A DNA stretch of 64,000 nt, from contig NC_003075.7 in NCBI RefSeq assembly GCF_000001735.4, positions 15,005,001 through 15,069,000 of the forward strand, written 5' to 3'. This document shows positions 34,511 to 45,169 of the stretch, piece by piece (the stretch's first letter is position 1; each line of letters opens with the position of its first letter). Origin of the DNA: Arabidopsis thaliana. Lineage: Eukaryota > Streptophyta > Magnoliopsida > Brassicales > Brassicaceae. A model generated the notes under the pieces. That model was not told the origin of the DNA. It ran no database searches and saw nothing but the letters and a program-made list of their open reading frames with translations. The translations under genes were made by a program, and so were the position numbers.

Positions 34511-34556
34511 CCACCGTGACTCCACCGGTCCCTCCACCGTGACTTCACCGGTCCCT
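34511..34556 (+). repeat. 23-bp tandem duplication in EEP gene leader/promoter
   Basis: Two adjacent units of CCACCGTGACTCCACCGGTC plus CCT, differing at one base. Followed by a (CTT)n run at about 34570-34586. Confidence 0.9.
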
Positions 34557-34632
34557 CCTCCGATTAGTTACTCTTCTTCTTCTTCTTCCCCCGTTTCCGA
34601 TTTGATTTGTTTCTGAAGTTGCTGATTTATAC

Positions 34633-34791
34633 ATGTATCAGGAAATGGCTTTAAGAGACTTTTGGTGATCAAAGGGCATGACTTTCACAGATTTTCCAGC
34701 AAAAGTCGTCAAATGTCCAAGACTCATTTTCTCCACTGTTGTTGTTGATAAGAGTCTGAAACAACAAGGTTCGTATTGGATTCCTCAATAA
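34633..34791 (+). promoter_or_regulatory. Candidate uORFs upstream of the EEP gene
   Basis: Two upstream ATGs open short frames: 34633-34668 (11 residues) and 34678-34791 (37 residues). Splicing from the donor near 34771 to the acceptor ending at 34896 would change the end of the second peptide to a DDDELLLM tail and keep a stop before the main ATG. Whether both lie in the mature leader is not visible from sequence alone. Confidence 0.4.
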
Positions 34792-35020
34792 TATAATATA
34801 ATAAATTATGTTGATTGATTTTCTTTCTTCGAATCCTGAGCTGTTTTTTCACATAAAAATTGATAAGCTTTTGACTTATTATTGAAAATCATGTAGGTCA
34901 CGACGACGATGAGCTGCTGCTGATGTGAGAGAGACCTTTGTTTTTATTCGTCTTACCAAACCATAAAGAAAGAAGAGAGAAAACTAGAGGAAGAAGAAGA
35001 AGAAGAAAGGAGACAAAACA

Positions 35021-37203
35021 ATGAGTGTGTCTTTGAGTGTGATGTCATTCAATCTTCACGATGATCTACCTGAAGAAAGCCCTAATTCATGGCTCAAAAG
35101 GAAAGATTTGTGTCTCACTGTCATCACTAGTTACTCCCCCATTGTTCTCTGTACCCAACAAGGTAATAATCTTTAGCCACAATGGATCAATGCTTGTTAG
35201 ATCTTTGATTCCTTCTTCGTATTGGTGATTCAATGCTTGTTAGATCTTGCTTCCTTCTTTATATTGGTTCTCCAAGAAGGCTTCTTTTTCCTGAATGCTG
35301 GAGATTGATTCTTGTGCTTTTTCTTGCCTTCTGAAATATTGAACAGAGATAGGATTTTCGTTTTGATCTTTTGTTATCATGTTTACATTGGTTAGGTGTG
35401 AAGTCGCAGTTGGATTATCTTCAGCAGGGGTTGCCAGGTATAATTGAATTCTCTTTGATTTATGGAAGTCTAATCTCTACTTAAATGGTGTGAGTTAGGT
35501 CTAATTGAACCCTGTTTGTATACAGCAGTCTGCTTCTTCTTAAGTTCACAGACTAGTGTGAATCTTGTTATCAATCGTAGACCACTCTTCTTGTTCTCAA
35601 TCTACTATGTAAATCTATTTGTGATCTACTAGATTTAATTCTATTTTTAGTATATGTTGGTATTGCTTAAATCTGATAGCCAATTTGTCAATCCGTATCC
35701 TTTTTTGCATCAAGTTCAAGTTAGTGTTTTTAGGCTACAAAAGCCGGAGTCTAGTGCACTTAATGCATCTGTTTTATGGCAATGGAATGCATGATATTCT
35801 CACATTTACAGGTGCTTTCTTTGAAATGATGGTGGTATTGTTTATCTGGTTTTTGTTACTGTGAACCATGGAGCTTAGCTTCTAGTTTCACATGCCTTAA
35901 TAATACTTCAGTTTGCATTGTTTCTTTGAACTTAAATAGATGGTAGTACTCTTTGCTTGCAGCCTATGATCAATTTGGCATATCAAGAACAGGACCTGGG
36001 GATGCTAATGATGAACACTGCACCATCTTCTTCAACAAGGAAAAAGTATTAATTCGGTTGATAAGACAATACATAACTACGCTCTAAATAATTAATACGC
36101 TGCTTGATACTATACTTTATACTAATTGAAGGTAGAGCTGCTAGAGGGTGGAACTTTTTGGTTGTCAGAGTCTCCCTCGGTCCCTGGAAGCACGGCATGG
36201 GGTTCCGCAGTTCCTTGTATAGCGACATGGGCTATATCCTTTTTACTAGTTGGGTTCATTTTAGTTAAACTATAATTAGATTAGTTTATGATTTTGGTGT
36301 TTTTGTCCTATATATCAGTATTTTGGTTTTCTTTGACAAGCTGCCTACACATTCCAACTTAAAGGAGCGGAGCCGCCTGGTTTTTCGTTTCAGATAGTCA
36401 ACACAAACTTGGATGAAATCAGCCCTCGTGCCCGTAGGCGAAGTGCTTTACTCACATGGCAACACATAGCATCATTACCTCCCACTTTGCCGGTTGTGTA
36501 CTGTGGAGGATTCAACACACAGAAGGAATCAACAACAGGGCGGTTTCTGTTGGGCAGATCTAGGTACCTTAATATCACATTCACAAGTTTTGTGCTTTTT
36601 ACCAATCTCCTAGAGTTTTCTTTCAGGGCTCCTAGTTAATGCAAGAATGGCTAAACCATTCTTCACACACTGATCAACTAGTTTCAAATCAAAGCATATT
36701 TACTTATTTGACTGCTGATGAATGGCTTTTGGGCATCATTCAACTTGCAGAGAGCATGGTGTGGTAGGAGATATGAGAGACGCATGGCCAAGTGCCCGAG
36801 TAAGAAAAAACGTCGCTCTCATAAGAACATACCATGATTTCAAAGGTGTGAAACATTCCACCCTCTCATGAGCTATAAAAATCATTTATCTCCAAAGCTT
36901 CTAGATCATAACATGTTGGGCCTTTGTTCAGGTGACAAGCAGGGAACGGTCGAGTTCCTGAAGCTGATATTCAGAGCGTTATGCCTCTGCTGGGACCGAC
37001 AGACGCAAGATCTACACACGGATTGGATACTTTACAGAGGTAGATCTATAGTTCCTGTAATGTGCGAGATCGTAAATGATAAGATTGACGACTTGTATCC
37101 TTCATCTCACTACCCTGTGTTTGCTGAGTTTATGCTTCCTCGTTCTGTAAGAATGCTTGAACCTACTCCTCCTGTTTCTGCTCCTGCTCAAGAGGAAAGC
37201 TAG
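35021..37203 (+). CDS. EEP-fold (endonuclease/exonuclease/phosphatase) protein with altered active site
   Basis: Seven exons (35021-35162, 35396-35437, 35963-36045, 36132-36233, 36349-36563, 36751-36845, 36932-37203) give 316 residues. The fold landmarks are MSFNLH (residues 7-12), FWLSESPSVPGS, PCIATWA, the NTNLDE strand (141-146), VVYCGGFN (~172-179), HTDWILYRG and SSHYPVFAEF (~284-293). Active EEP enzymes carry E after the CxQ strand, H in NTHLD, D in GDFN and D in SDH. Here these are Q47, N143, G177 and S285. Asn10 and His286 remain. Catalysis by the usual metal mechanism is therefore unlikely, and a binding or regulatory role is possible. The intron between exons 4 and 5 is AT-AC. Matches At4g30900. 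Confidence 0.85.
36234..36348 (+). other. U12-type AT-AC intron in the EEP gene
   Basis: The intron starts ATATCCTTTTT and ends CCTAC. TTTTCTTTGAC at 36327-36337 matches the U12 branch site at 10 of 11 positions, with its branch A 12 bases from the 3' end. Reading it this way joins TGG GCT to ACA TTC in frame and restores the continuous motif ATWATFQLKG. No GT-AG alternative nearby does that. Confidence 0.9.
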
Positions 37204-37620
37204 AACACATGTCCTCACTTGCTTAAGCTTTGGACTATACTGATTGTTGTGCAAATGAGCTCTGTTTTTTTCTCGGCGCCTTTATTTATTGATTTGAGCT
37301 AAAACATATTCAAAAGAGATTTAAATAAATTGTTTTGTTTGCTCCTAATAGTTTGTGTTATTATTGATGACCACTGAAACATAAGATTGACGACTTGTAT
37401 CCTTCATCTTGTGCTCCTAATAGTTTGTGTTATTAGGTAAGTGATGTTACGGAACACAAGAATATCTACAAATAGTCAAATACTTTCAAATGGGTAACTC
37501 GTCATATTCAAGCGTCACACTTCACAGTTCACACAAGCAAATAAAAACCCTTTTACCTACATTAAAACCTCTGAGAATGTTAAATAAGAACTGGGAGCAC
37601 AAAGATCACCTGCCTACATC
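37204..37620. other. Convergent 3' spacer EEP gene / LAP3 with filler duplications
   Basis: Contains the two 3' UTRs and two templated copies (37381-37409 and 37413-37435) of nearby sequence. No gene seen. Confidence 0.6.
37381..37435 (+). repeat. Templated filler insertion
   Basis: 37381-37409 is an exact 29-bp copy of last-exon coding sequence at 37079-37107 of the EEP gene. 37413-37435 is an exact 23-bp copy of 37341-37363. The two copies lie back to back, 3 bp apart. Confidence 0.9.
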
Positions 37621-40248
37621 TTAAGAAGAATTGTTCTGTACCCACTCAACAAGTGTCGCAACTCCAAACCCAGTCGCAGCTTTCTTCTTCTCGTTCCACA
37701 CCCGTCCAGCCATATCTATGTGCAACCACTCAACATTCTCGCTAACAAACTGCAACCATTAACCAAATCCGGTTCTTCGTTAGAGAACAATAGAATCAGT
37801 ATTGAAGTGTGTTTTTTTGTTTCCACTCTTATGGTATCCTCACCCGTTTCAAAAAGAGAGCTGCGGTGATGGATCCACCTGCACGGCCTCCAAAGTTAAC
37901 CATATCTGCAACACCTGACTTCATCATCTCCCAATAACTCTCTTCCATAGGCATTCTCCATAACTTCTCTCCACTCCTCTGTGATGCAGCAATTACCTCC
38001 TTGGCAAGCTCATCACTAGCTGTGTACATGCCTGCAGAAATCAAAAATCGAAACCAATATTCAATCATCACGAAAGAATGTCATTCTGTCTATTTTATAC
38101 ACAAGACTATGTACCTGCCATTGATGGTCCAAGAGCAACAATAATCTCCCCGGTCAATGTTGCAATGTCAACAATCTGCAAATATATATGATTCACAAGT
38201 TGAGAGAAAACCCAGCAGAAAGAATGTTATTGATAAGGGGAAGAATCTTTGAAACAATACCTTATCGACACCCTGGTTGCAAGCATAAACTAGAGCATCT
38301 GCAAGTGTTAGCCGACCTTCAGAATCGGTGTCGTTGACCTGCAACACTAACAATGGAAAGCTTGAACCTTTCGAAGCTGAATTCATATGGAAACGGTGTA
38401 ATGATACCTCAATTGTCTTCCCGTTTGAGGCTGTGATGACATCTCCAGGTCTCATTCCGGTACCACTTATCATATTCTCACAAGCTGCGACAATAAAGTG
38501 CACCTAATTGTGCAAAGAAGCATTTGTTCAGGTACATTCACTTAACTCAGAAACTCAAGCTCCGTGTGATAAACTTACCTCAACACCGGGAGGCTTAATT
38601 TCACCAATGGCTTTTGCAGCGCCAAGAACAGCAGCTGAACCTCCCACATCGATTTTCATGAGCTCAATTATTAATTCAGGCCCAATTTTAATGTTGTAGC
38701 CACCGCTGTGAACAAAAACCAGATGGTCAATAACCAATAAGTATAAAAGAAAGAGATTGATGCGGCAAACAGAAGACAACAGCTCTTGCGAGTACCTGTC
38801 AAATGTCAATCCTTTTCCAACAAGAGCAAGTTTGGTTTTAACAGGGCCACTAGAAGGTTTGTAGATAAGGTGGATGAAATGAGGTGGATTAGCTGAAGCA
38901 GCAGCTACAGCAAGATATGAACCCATCTTCAATTCTTTGCATTGCTCCTCTTTCAAGATGTTTGCAGTCATGACATTACTGTACATGGAAGCCAGATTCG
39001 AGGCTTCCTCAGCTAGTACGGCTGTAAGATACAAAGCAGATTAGAGTCAAATGTTTGAAATAAACTTCAATAGACATGATGCTCACATTATAAAAAACAT
39101 GAGAAGTCTAAGAGTATGATTATAATCCATACCAGGGGAGAGAACATTGGCTGGTGAATTAACAAGTTCTTTCGTGAAAATTACGCCATAAGAAACATGT
39201 TCAGCATACTTAAGCTTGTTCTCTAGTTCAGGTCCAGTGCCAAAGCCAATGAATACTACAGATTTGAGAGATGGTTTCTTTGACTCAGACTTATACCGAC
39301 TGTCTTCAAACAAACCAAGCACTGTGCCTGTCAAAAGTAAAAAACGATTCCACAAAAGGATCAGTTCAAAAATGGTAATGAAACAAGCACTTCTCAAGGT
39401 TTACTAAAAGAAATCACAACCTGAAGCTATATCTGAAGCAGAACTGAGCTTAGATTCATCAGAAAAACTCTCAGAGGAGGCGAGAACAACTGCAACACTG
39501 CTAGCTTGAGAAGCTTTAGCAGCTGCAGCAACAGCCTCACCAAGACTCTGAAAAGCCGAAGGGGTTGAAGCAGATTTTCCAAGACCAATCAAACCGACCC
39601 GCTTTGAGCCGAGACCCGGAAGCCTAAGAACTGTTGACTGGCCAGGTTTCCCAGAAAAATCTTCCTCAGCCGAGACATCAGCTAGAAGTCCACCCAAGTG
39701 GGCATCAAGCTTCTTCAGTATGGGGTTCTCGAACTTGGAGTTGGCATCCTTAGCCATATCTTTCTCCGTCACTCCAACAGCGAGTATATCACCTTTCCAT
39801 TCAGTCACGTCAATCTCCTTCCCGGAAAATGAGATCTGATACAGAAAACTCGAGTAATCAGAATCCAGTTAAGCATCTGGAAAGCTAATCTCTGACAAGA
39901 CTTGACCATAATCGAAGTAAGCAAATCAGTGGATCATCTTAATCGGAAACAGTAAAGCGACGAATCTACAAAGCATTCACTAGTATCGAGTTTAAACACA
40001 TAACAGCAAAGTCAAACCTTAGGATGATCGACGGAGTTGGCCTGAGTAAGGCCAAGAGTAGCGTGTGCGATTGTATGAGCCGTGGCTTTAGAAGAGCAGT
40101 AGAGAGGCGTGATGGCGAAAGAGACTCTAAGGCGAGACAGCAACTGGAATCGTACGAAACAAGAGGAGAGAGACGACGGAGAAGAGGAGAAAGAGCGGAA
40201 ATGGAAGCGAGAAGAAGAAGCACATGACGTTACCAAAGTGACCGCCAT
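37621..40248 (-). CDS. LAP3: Leucyl aminopeptidase 3, plastid type (M17)
   Basis: Ten exons (40248-40018, 39835-39421, 39327-39133, 39021-38796, 38705-38579, 38503-38408, 38338-38261, 38175-38115, 38031-37844, 37749-37621) give 581 residues. An in-frame ATG at 40263 would add five residues; I chose 40248 because the tandem paralogue starts there. Residues 1-~60 are Ser/Arg-rich, a plastid transit peptide. The M17 centre is kept: K350 and D355 in GKGLTFD, K362, D375 in MKID, D435 and E437 in NDTDSEGRL. Flanking positions differ from LAP2 (DIATLTGEI for [13 protein letters not shown] for MGGS, AGRVW for AGPVW). The hexameric metallo-enzyme releases N-terminal Leu and other residues; plant LAPs also cleave Cys-Gly and can act as chaperones. 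Confidence 0.95.
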
Positions 40249-41588
40249 TTGAGAAGTCTCCACTGAGCTTAGCTTCTTTATATTTATTTATAAGGAGAAG
40301 AACAGAGTGGCTGATGCAGACATATATATATATATATATATATATAGTATGAAATTAGAGTTATCTTAGAAAATTAGAGTGGCCCAGTCTCTTCTTGCGT
40401 CCGCCCGCGTCCGACCGTCGTGTCTTGTTGACGATGATTATTCTTTTACTTGACTCACTCACTATTGCTATTATCCGACCCGATCTTAACAATCTTGATT
40501 AGCTGTAGACTTCTTTTCAAATTTTAATGTGATCATGTTTCACTATTACTAAACTTATCTTGATAACCATATCTGAAATACTTACTACTGTTATTTGTTG
40601 CCTTCAAATTTAAAGTTGTTTATACAAAACATAGTTTTGATACTATTTATAGAAATTCAAATATTTCAAGGCATTCTTACACGAAGTGATAAAAGAAATT
40701 GAAAAACACGTCAGTATTATCACTTTTGTAACTCATTTGTGGATCAATAGGTGAAATCCAATTAAAAATACATGATTTAATCTAATAACCAAACCAAATT
40801 TAGAAATCTCGATTAATTGATTTGGTATTCTTCCAATTAAATTAATTAGACTTGGTTTAATAATTAAACCAAACCAAATTCTTATAATCTAGTTACACCA
40901 CACAGACGTAATAATACACCAACAACGCAAATTGTCATTGGTTTCGGTTCTGGTCTTAACTAAATTAAGAGTCATTGGTTTAGACTGGTTAAGATCCGGT
41001 TCAATAATCAACAACAAACACGGGAGATAAGGTTCGCCGTTACCTTTCTCGGCGATTACTCTCGGTGGATCTGCTCGGGGCTCGATGAGGCGGTTTAAGC
41101 TCACGGCAGTAAGGTCTCATAGCTCAACAATCAAAACCAAAACAAAGCACAGATCATAAGAGAAAGCCAAAAACTTCCTGAGCAAGTTACATAATAGATC
41201 TAGGGTTTCCTTACCCTTAACGGCCTTGGCGATGGACTACGACTACTCCGGTGACAGCGGTTGACATCCTGTGACTCGTGGTGTCACTCTCCGGTGACAC
41301 ACGGTGGCTGTAGTGGTGATGAACGGCGACTATCTCTCCTTCTCAACAACTCACGGACCCATTCAAATACAACAACATGACGGGACACAGCAACAACGGT
41401 GGCTCAACTGTGTCTCTCACGGTGGTTGTTGAATTTAAGTTTAGACTAGGTAAGCATACAACAACAAAACTAATCTTCTGATTGATTTAACTTGTCATAC
41501 TTAGTTGCACAAAAAAAAAAAACTTGTCCCACCACACAAAGCAAAAACACAACTAGTTCACATCAGTCAGAGATCACCAGACTTCATC
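40249..41588. other. Spacer between tandem LAP genes
   Basis: LAP3 promoter and LAP2 3' flank. It includes a (TA)n tract, and a stretch at about 40500-40740 related to the LAP2 upstream region, so the duplication extends into both promoters. The middle (about 40900-41450) has GC-richer leader-like sequence with TAGGGTTTCC and GGTGAC-rich words but no convincing coding frame. Confidence 0.5.
40322..40346. repeat. (TA)n microsatellite
   Basis: Uninterrupted AT dinucleotides, about 25 bp, 75-100 bp upstream of the LAP3 start codon. Likely length-polymorphic. Confidence 0.95.
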
Positions 41589-44304
41589 TTAAGAAGAAGA
41601 ATGGTTCTGTACCCACTCAACTAGTGTCGCAACTCCAAACCCAGTTGCAGCTTTCTTCTTCTCGTTCCACACTGGTCCAGCCATATCTATGTGCATCCAC
41701 TCAACATCCTCGCTCACAAACTGCAACCATTAACCAAACCCGGTTCTTCGTTAGAGAACAATAGCGTCAGTATTGAAATGTGTTCTTTTGTTTCCACTCT
41801 TATGATATACTCACCTGTTTCAAGAAAAGAGCCGCGGTAATGGATCCACCTGCACGGCCTCCAGTGTTAACCATATCTGCAACACCTGACTTCATCATCT
41901 CCCAGTAACTCTCTTCCATAGGCATTCTCCATAACTTCTCTCCACTCCTCTCTGATGCAGCAATCACCTCCTTTGCAAGCTTATCACTAGGTGTATATAT
42001 GCCTGCAGAAAAACCAATAGTCAACCATCACGAAAGAATTTTATTCTGTCTTATTTAAAACACAAGACTATGTACCTGCCATTGATGTTCCAAGAGCAAT
42101 AATACAAGCCCCAGTCAATGTTGCAAGGTCAACAACCTGCAAATATTGTAATTCACAAGTTGAGACTTGAGAGAAAAACCAACAGAAAGAATGTATTAAT
42201 AAGTCGAAGAATCTTTGAAACAATACCTTATCGACACCCTGGTTGCAAGCATAAACTAAAGCATCTGCAAGTGTTAGTCGACCTTCAGCATCGGTGTTGT
42301 TGACCTGCAATACCACCCACAATTAGTTTGGCGTAAAACTAACAATGGAAAGCTCGAACCTTTTGAAGCTGAATTCATATGGAAACGGTGTTATGATACC
42401 TCAATCGTCTTTCCGTTTGAGGCTGTGAGGACATCTCCAGGTCTCATTCCAGTACCACTTATCATATTCTCACAAGCTGCGACAATAAAGTGCACCTGAT
42501 TGTGCAACGAAGCATTTGTTTAGGTACATTCATTTAACTCAGAAACGCAAGCTCCGTGTGATAAACTTACCTCAACACCTGGAGGCTTAATTTGACCAAT
42601 GGCTTTTGCAGCGCCAAGAACAGCAGCTGAACCTCCCATATCGAATTTCATGAGCTCAATTAAGCAGCCAGGCCCGGTTTTAATGTTGTAGCCACCGCTG
42701 TGAACAAAAACCATCTGGTCAATAACTAATAAGTATTAAATAAAGAGATTGATGCGGCAAACAGAAGCCAACAGCTCTAGTACCTGTCAAATGTCAATCC
42801 TTTTCCAACAAGAGCAAGTTTTGTTTTAACAGGGCCACTAGAAGGTTTGTAGATAAGATGTATGAAATGAGGTGGATTAGCTGAAGCAGCAGCTACAGCA
42901 AGATATGAACCCATCTTCAACTCTTTGCATTGCTCCTCGTTCAAGATGTTGGCAGTCATGACATCACTGTACATGGAAGCCAGATTCAAGGCTTCCTCAG
43001 CTAGTACGGCTGTAAGATACAAAGCAGATTAGAGAAAAATGTTTGAAATAAACTTCAACAGACATGATGCTCACATTATTAAAAAAAAAAAAAATGAAAA
43101 GTCTAAGACTGATGCTCAAGAAACAATCCTCACCAGGAGTGAGAACATTGGCTGGAGAATTAACGAGTTCTTTCCCGAAAATAACGCCATAAGAAACATG
43201 TTCAGCATACTTAAGCTTCTTCTCTAGTTCAGGTCCAGAGCCAAAGCCAATGATATCTACAGATTTGAGTGATGGTTTCTTCGACTCAGACTTATACCGG
43301 CTGTCTTCAAACAAACCAAGCACTGTGCCTGTAAAAATAAACAACAATTCCACATAACGATCAGTTCCAAAATGGTAATGAAACAACCATTCTCGAGCTT
43401 TAATAGACGAAACCACAACAACAACAAATAAAACACCTGAAGCTATAGCTGACGCAGAACAGAGCTTAGATTCATTAGAAACACTCTCAGAGGAGGCGAG
43501 AACAACTGCAACACTGCTAGCTTGAGAAGCTTTAGCAGCTGCAGCAACAGCCTCACCGAGACTCTGAAAAGCCGAAGGAGTTGAAGCAGATTTTCCAAGA
43601 CCAATCAAACCAACTCGCTTAGACCCAAGACCCGGAAGCCTAAGAACTGTCGACTGACCAGGTTTCCCAGAAAAATCTTCCTCAGACGAGACATCAGCTA
43701 AAAGTCCACCCAAGTGAGCATCAAGCTTCTTCAGAATCGGGTTTTCGAACTTGGAGTTCACATCCTTAGCCATGTCTTTCTCCGTCACTCCAACAGCGAG
43801 TATATCACCTTTCCATTCCGTCACGTCGATCTCCTTCCCCGAAAATGAGATCTGATACAGCAAATTCGACTAATCAGAATCCAATTAACCACAAAAATTC
43901 AAACTCGAAAGCTAATCTCTGACAAGACTTGACCATAATCGAAGTCAGCAAATCAGTGGATCATCTTAATCGGAAACAGTAAAGCGACGAATCTACAAAG
44001 CATTCACTAGTATCGAGTTTAAACACATAACAGCAAAATCGAATAATGCTGCAAGCGATCAGGAACAAACCTTAGGATGATCGACGGAGTTAGCCTGAGT
44101 GAGGCCGAGAGTAGCGTGTGAGATTGTATGAGCCATGGCTCTAGAAGAAGAGTAGAGAGGCGTGACGGCAAAAGCGAGTCTAAGGCGAGAGGGGAACTGG
44201 AATCGGACGAAACAAGAGGAGAGAGACGACGGAGAAGAGGAGAATGAGCGGAAATGGAAGCGAGAAGACGAAGAAGCGAAGGACGTTACCAAAGTGACGG
44301 CCAT
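41589..44304 (-). CDS. LAP2: Leucyl aminopeptidase 2, plastid type (M17)
   Basis: Ten exons with the same phases as LAP3 (44304-44071, 43851-43437, 43328-43134, 43009-42784, 42697-42571, 42495-42400, 42304-42227, 42136-42076, 42002-41815, 41720-41589) give 583 residues. It has a plastid transit peptide of about 60 residues, rich in Ser and Arg. The canonical M17 motifs are intact: [37 protein letters not shown] and DLATLTGAC. It cleaves N-terminal residues, with Mn/Zn ligands as in other LAPs; Arabidopsis LAP2 has been tied to amino-acid turnover and stress tolerance. It is the tandem duplicate of LAP3 and the better-conserved copy. Matches At4g30920 from memory. Confidence 0.96.
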
Positions 44305-45169
44305 TTGAGTAACGCACTGAGCTTCTCTTATTTATAAGGAGAAGAAAAGCCGCGTTTGTGCTTATCTCTCTCTCTCTCTTGTTGACGATGATTCTTCTTT
44401 TACTTGACTCATTGTTTGCTTTTATCCAACCCGTCCCCACCCGACCCGATCTTAACCATGGACTTACGTACTCGTGTAGCTTTATAATTCTCTTTGGCTC
44501 CAAATTGCTTTTGTTTAAGTTCTTTATACATATTTATACAAACAATGGTTTTGATACTATTTACAAACATTCAAATATTTCAAGGCATTCTTACACGATT
44601 TTCCGATGTTGATAAAAGAAATTATAAATCAGTTCCAAGTACTATCAATTCTGTGAATCATTTGTTGATGAGGAAGTGGTTGCCATATATAGTTACAATA
44701 ATAATCACCTGATCTAAAGAGTCATAGTGGAAAAAATCGAGATTTTGAGTGTAATGTGACTTGCAGTTATTACCAATTTACCACCAGTTTCATATCTGTG
44801 ACCGAGACTTGCATGAAGAAGTAAATTAAACCATAACCAAACCACAGTAGTACAGTACAAAGTACAAAGCATAGAGAAGATAAGGAGAGAGATGTTTCCG
44901 CAAATCTTTATTTCTGAAACAGAAGCAACAAACAGCTCCCACAAGCATGAGCCAGTTTAAATACAAAATGAAGAGCAAGGAGAACAAGACAGTGAAAGGC
45001 AAATCACATTTCATATCTCAGGAGCCTAGTTACTTACCACTAACTACCAAGAAGGCCTTTTCATCATTTCAACGACTTTAAAATCTAGTTCTTAGTGAAC
45101 AGCAAGTGATAATTTAACTTACTTCAAATGTATCGGCATCAGCAAAAAAGAAAGAAGCAAATTTTATCT
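44305..45169. other. LAP2 promoter and NFD1 3' flank
   Basis: The region about 44500-44650 resembles 40570-40720 upstream of LAP3 (shared CAAATATTTCAAGGCATTCT). A (CT)n run lies near 44366-44378. No gene seen. Confidence 0.5.

Noticed and set aside
36220-36366. GT-AG alternative for the fourth EEP-gene intron (acceptor ...GACAAG)
   Set aside because: No GT donor fits the frame, and using CAAG as the acceptor inserts residues that break the conserved ATWATFQLKG motif. The AT-AC ends fit exactly.
40889-41480. Possible gene between LAP3 and LAP2
   Set aside because: GC-richer and leader-like, but frames are short and broken and no domain is visible.
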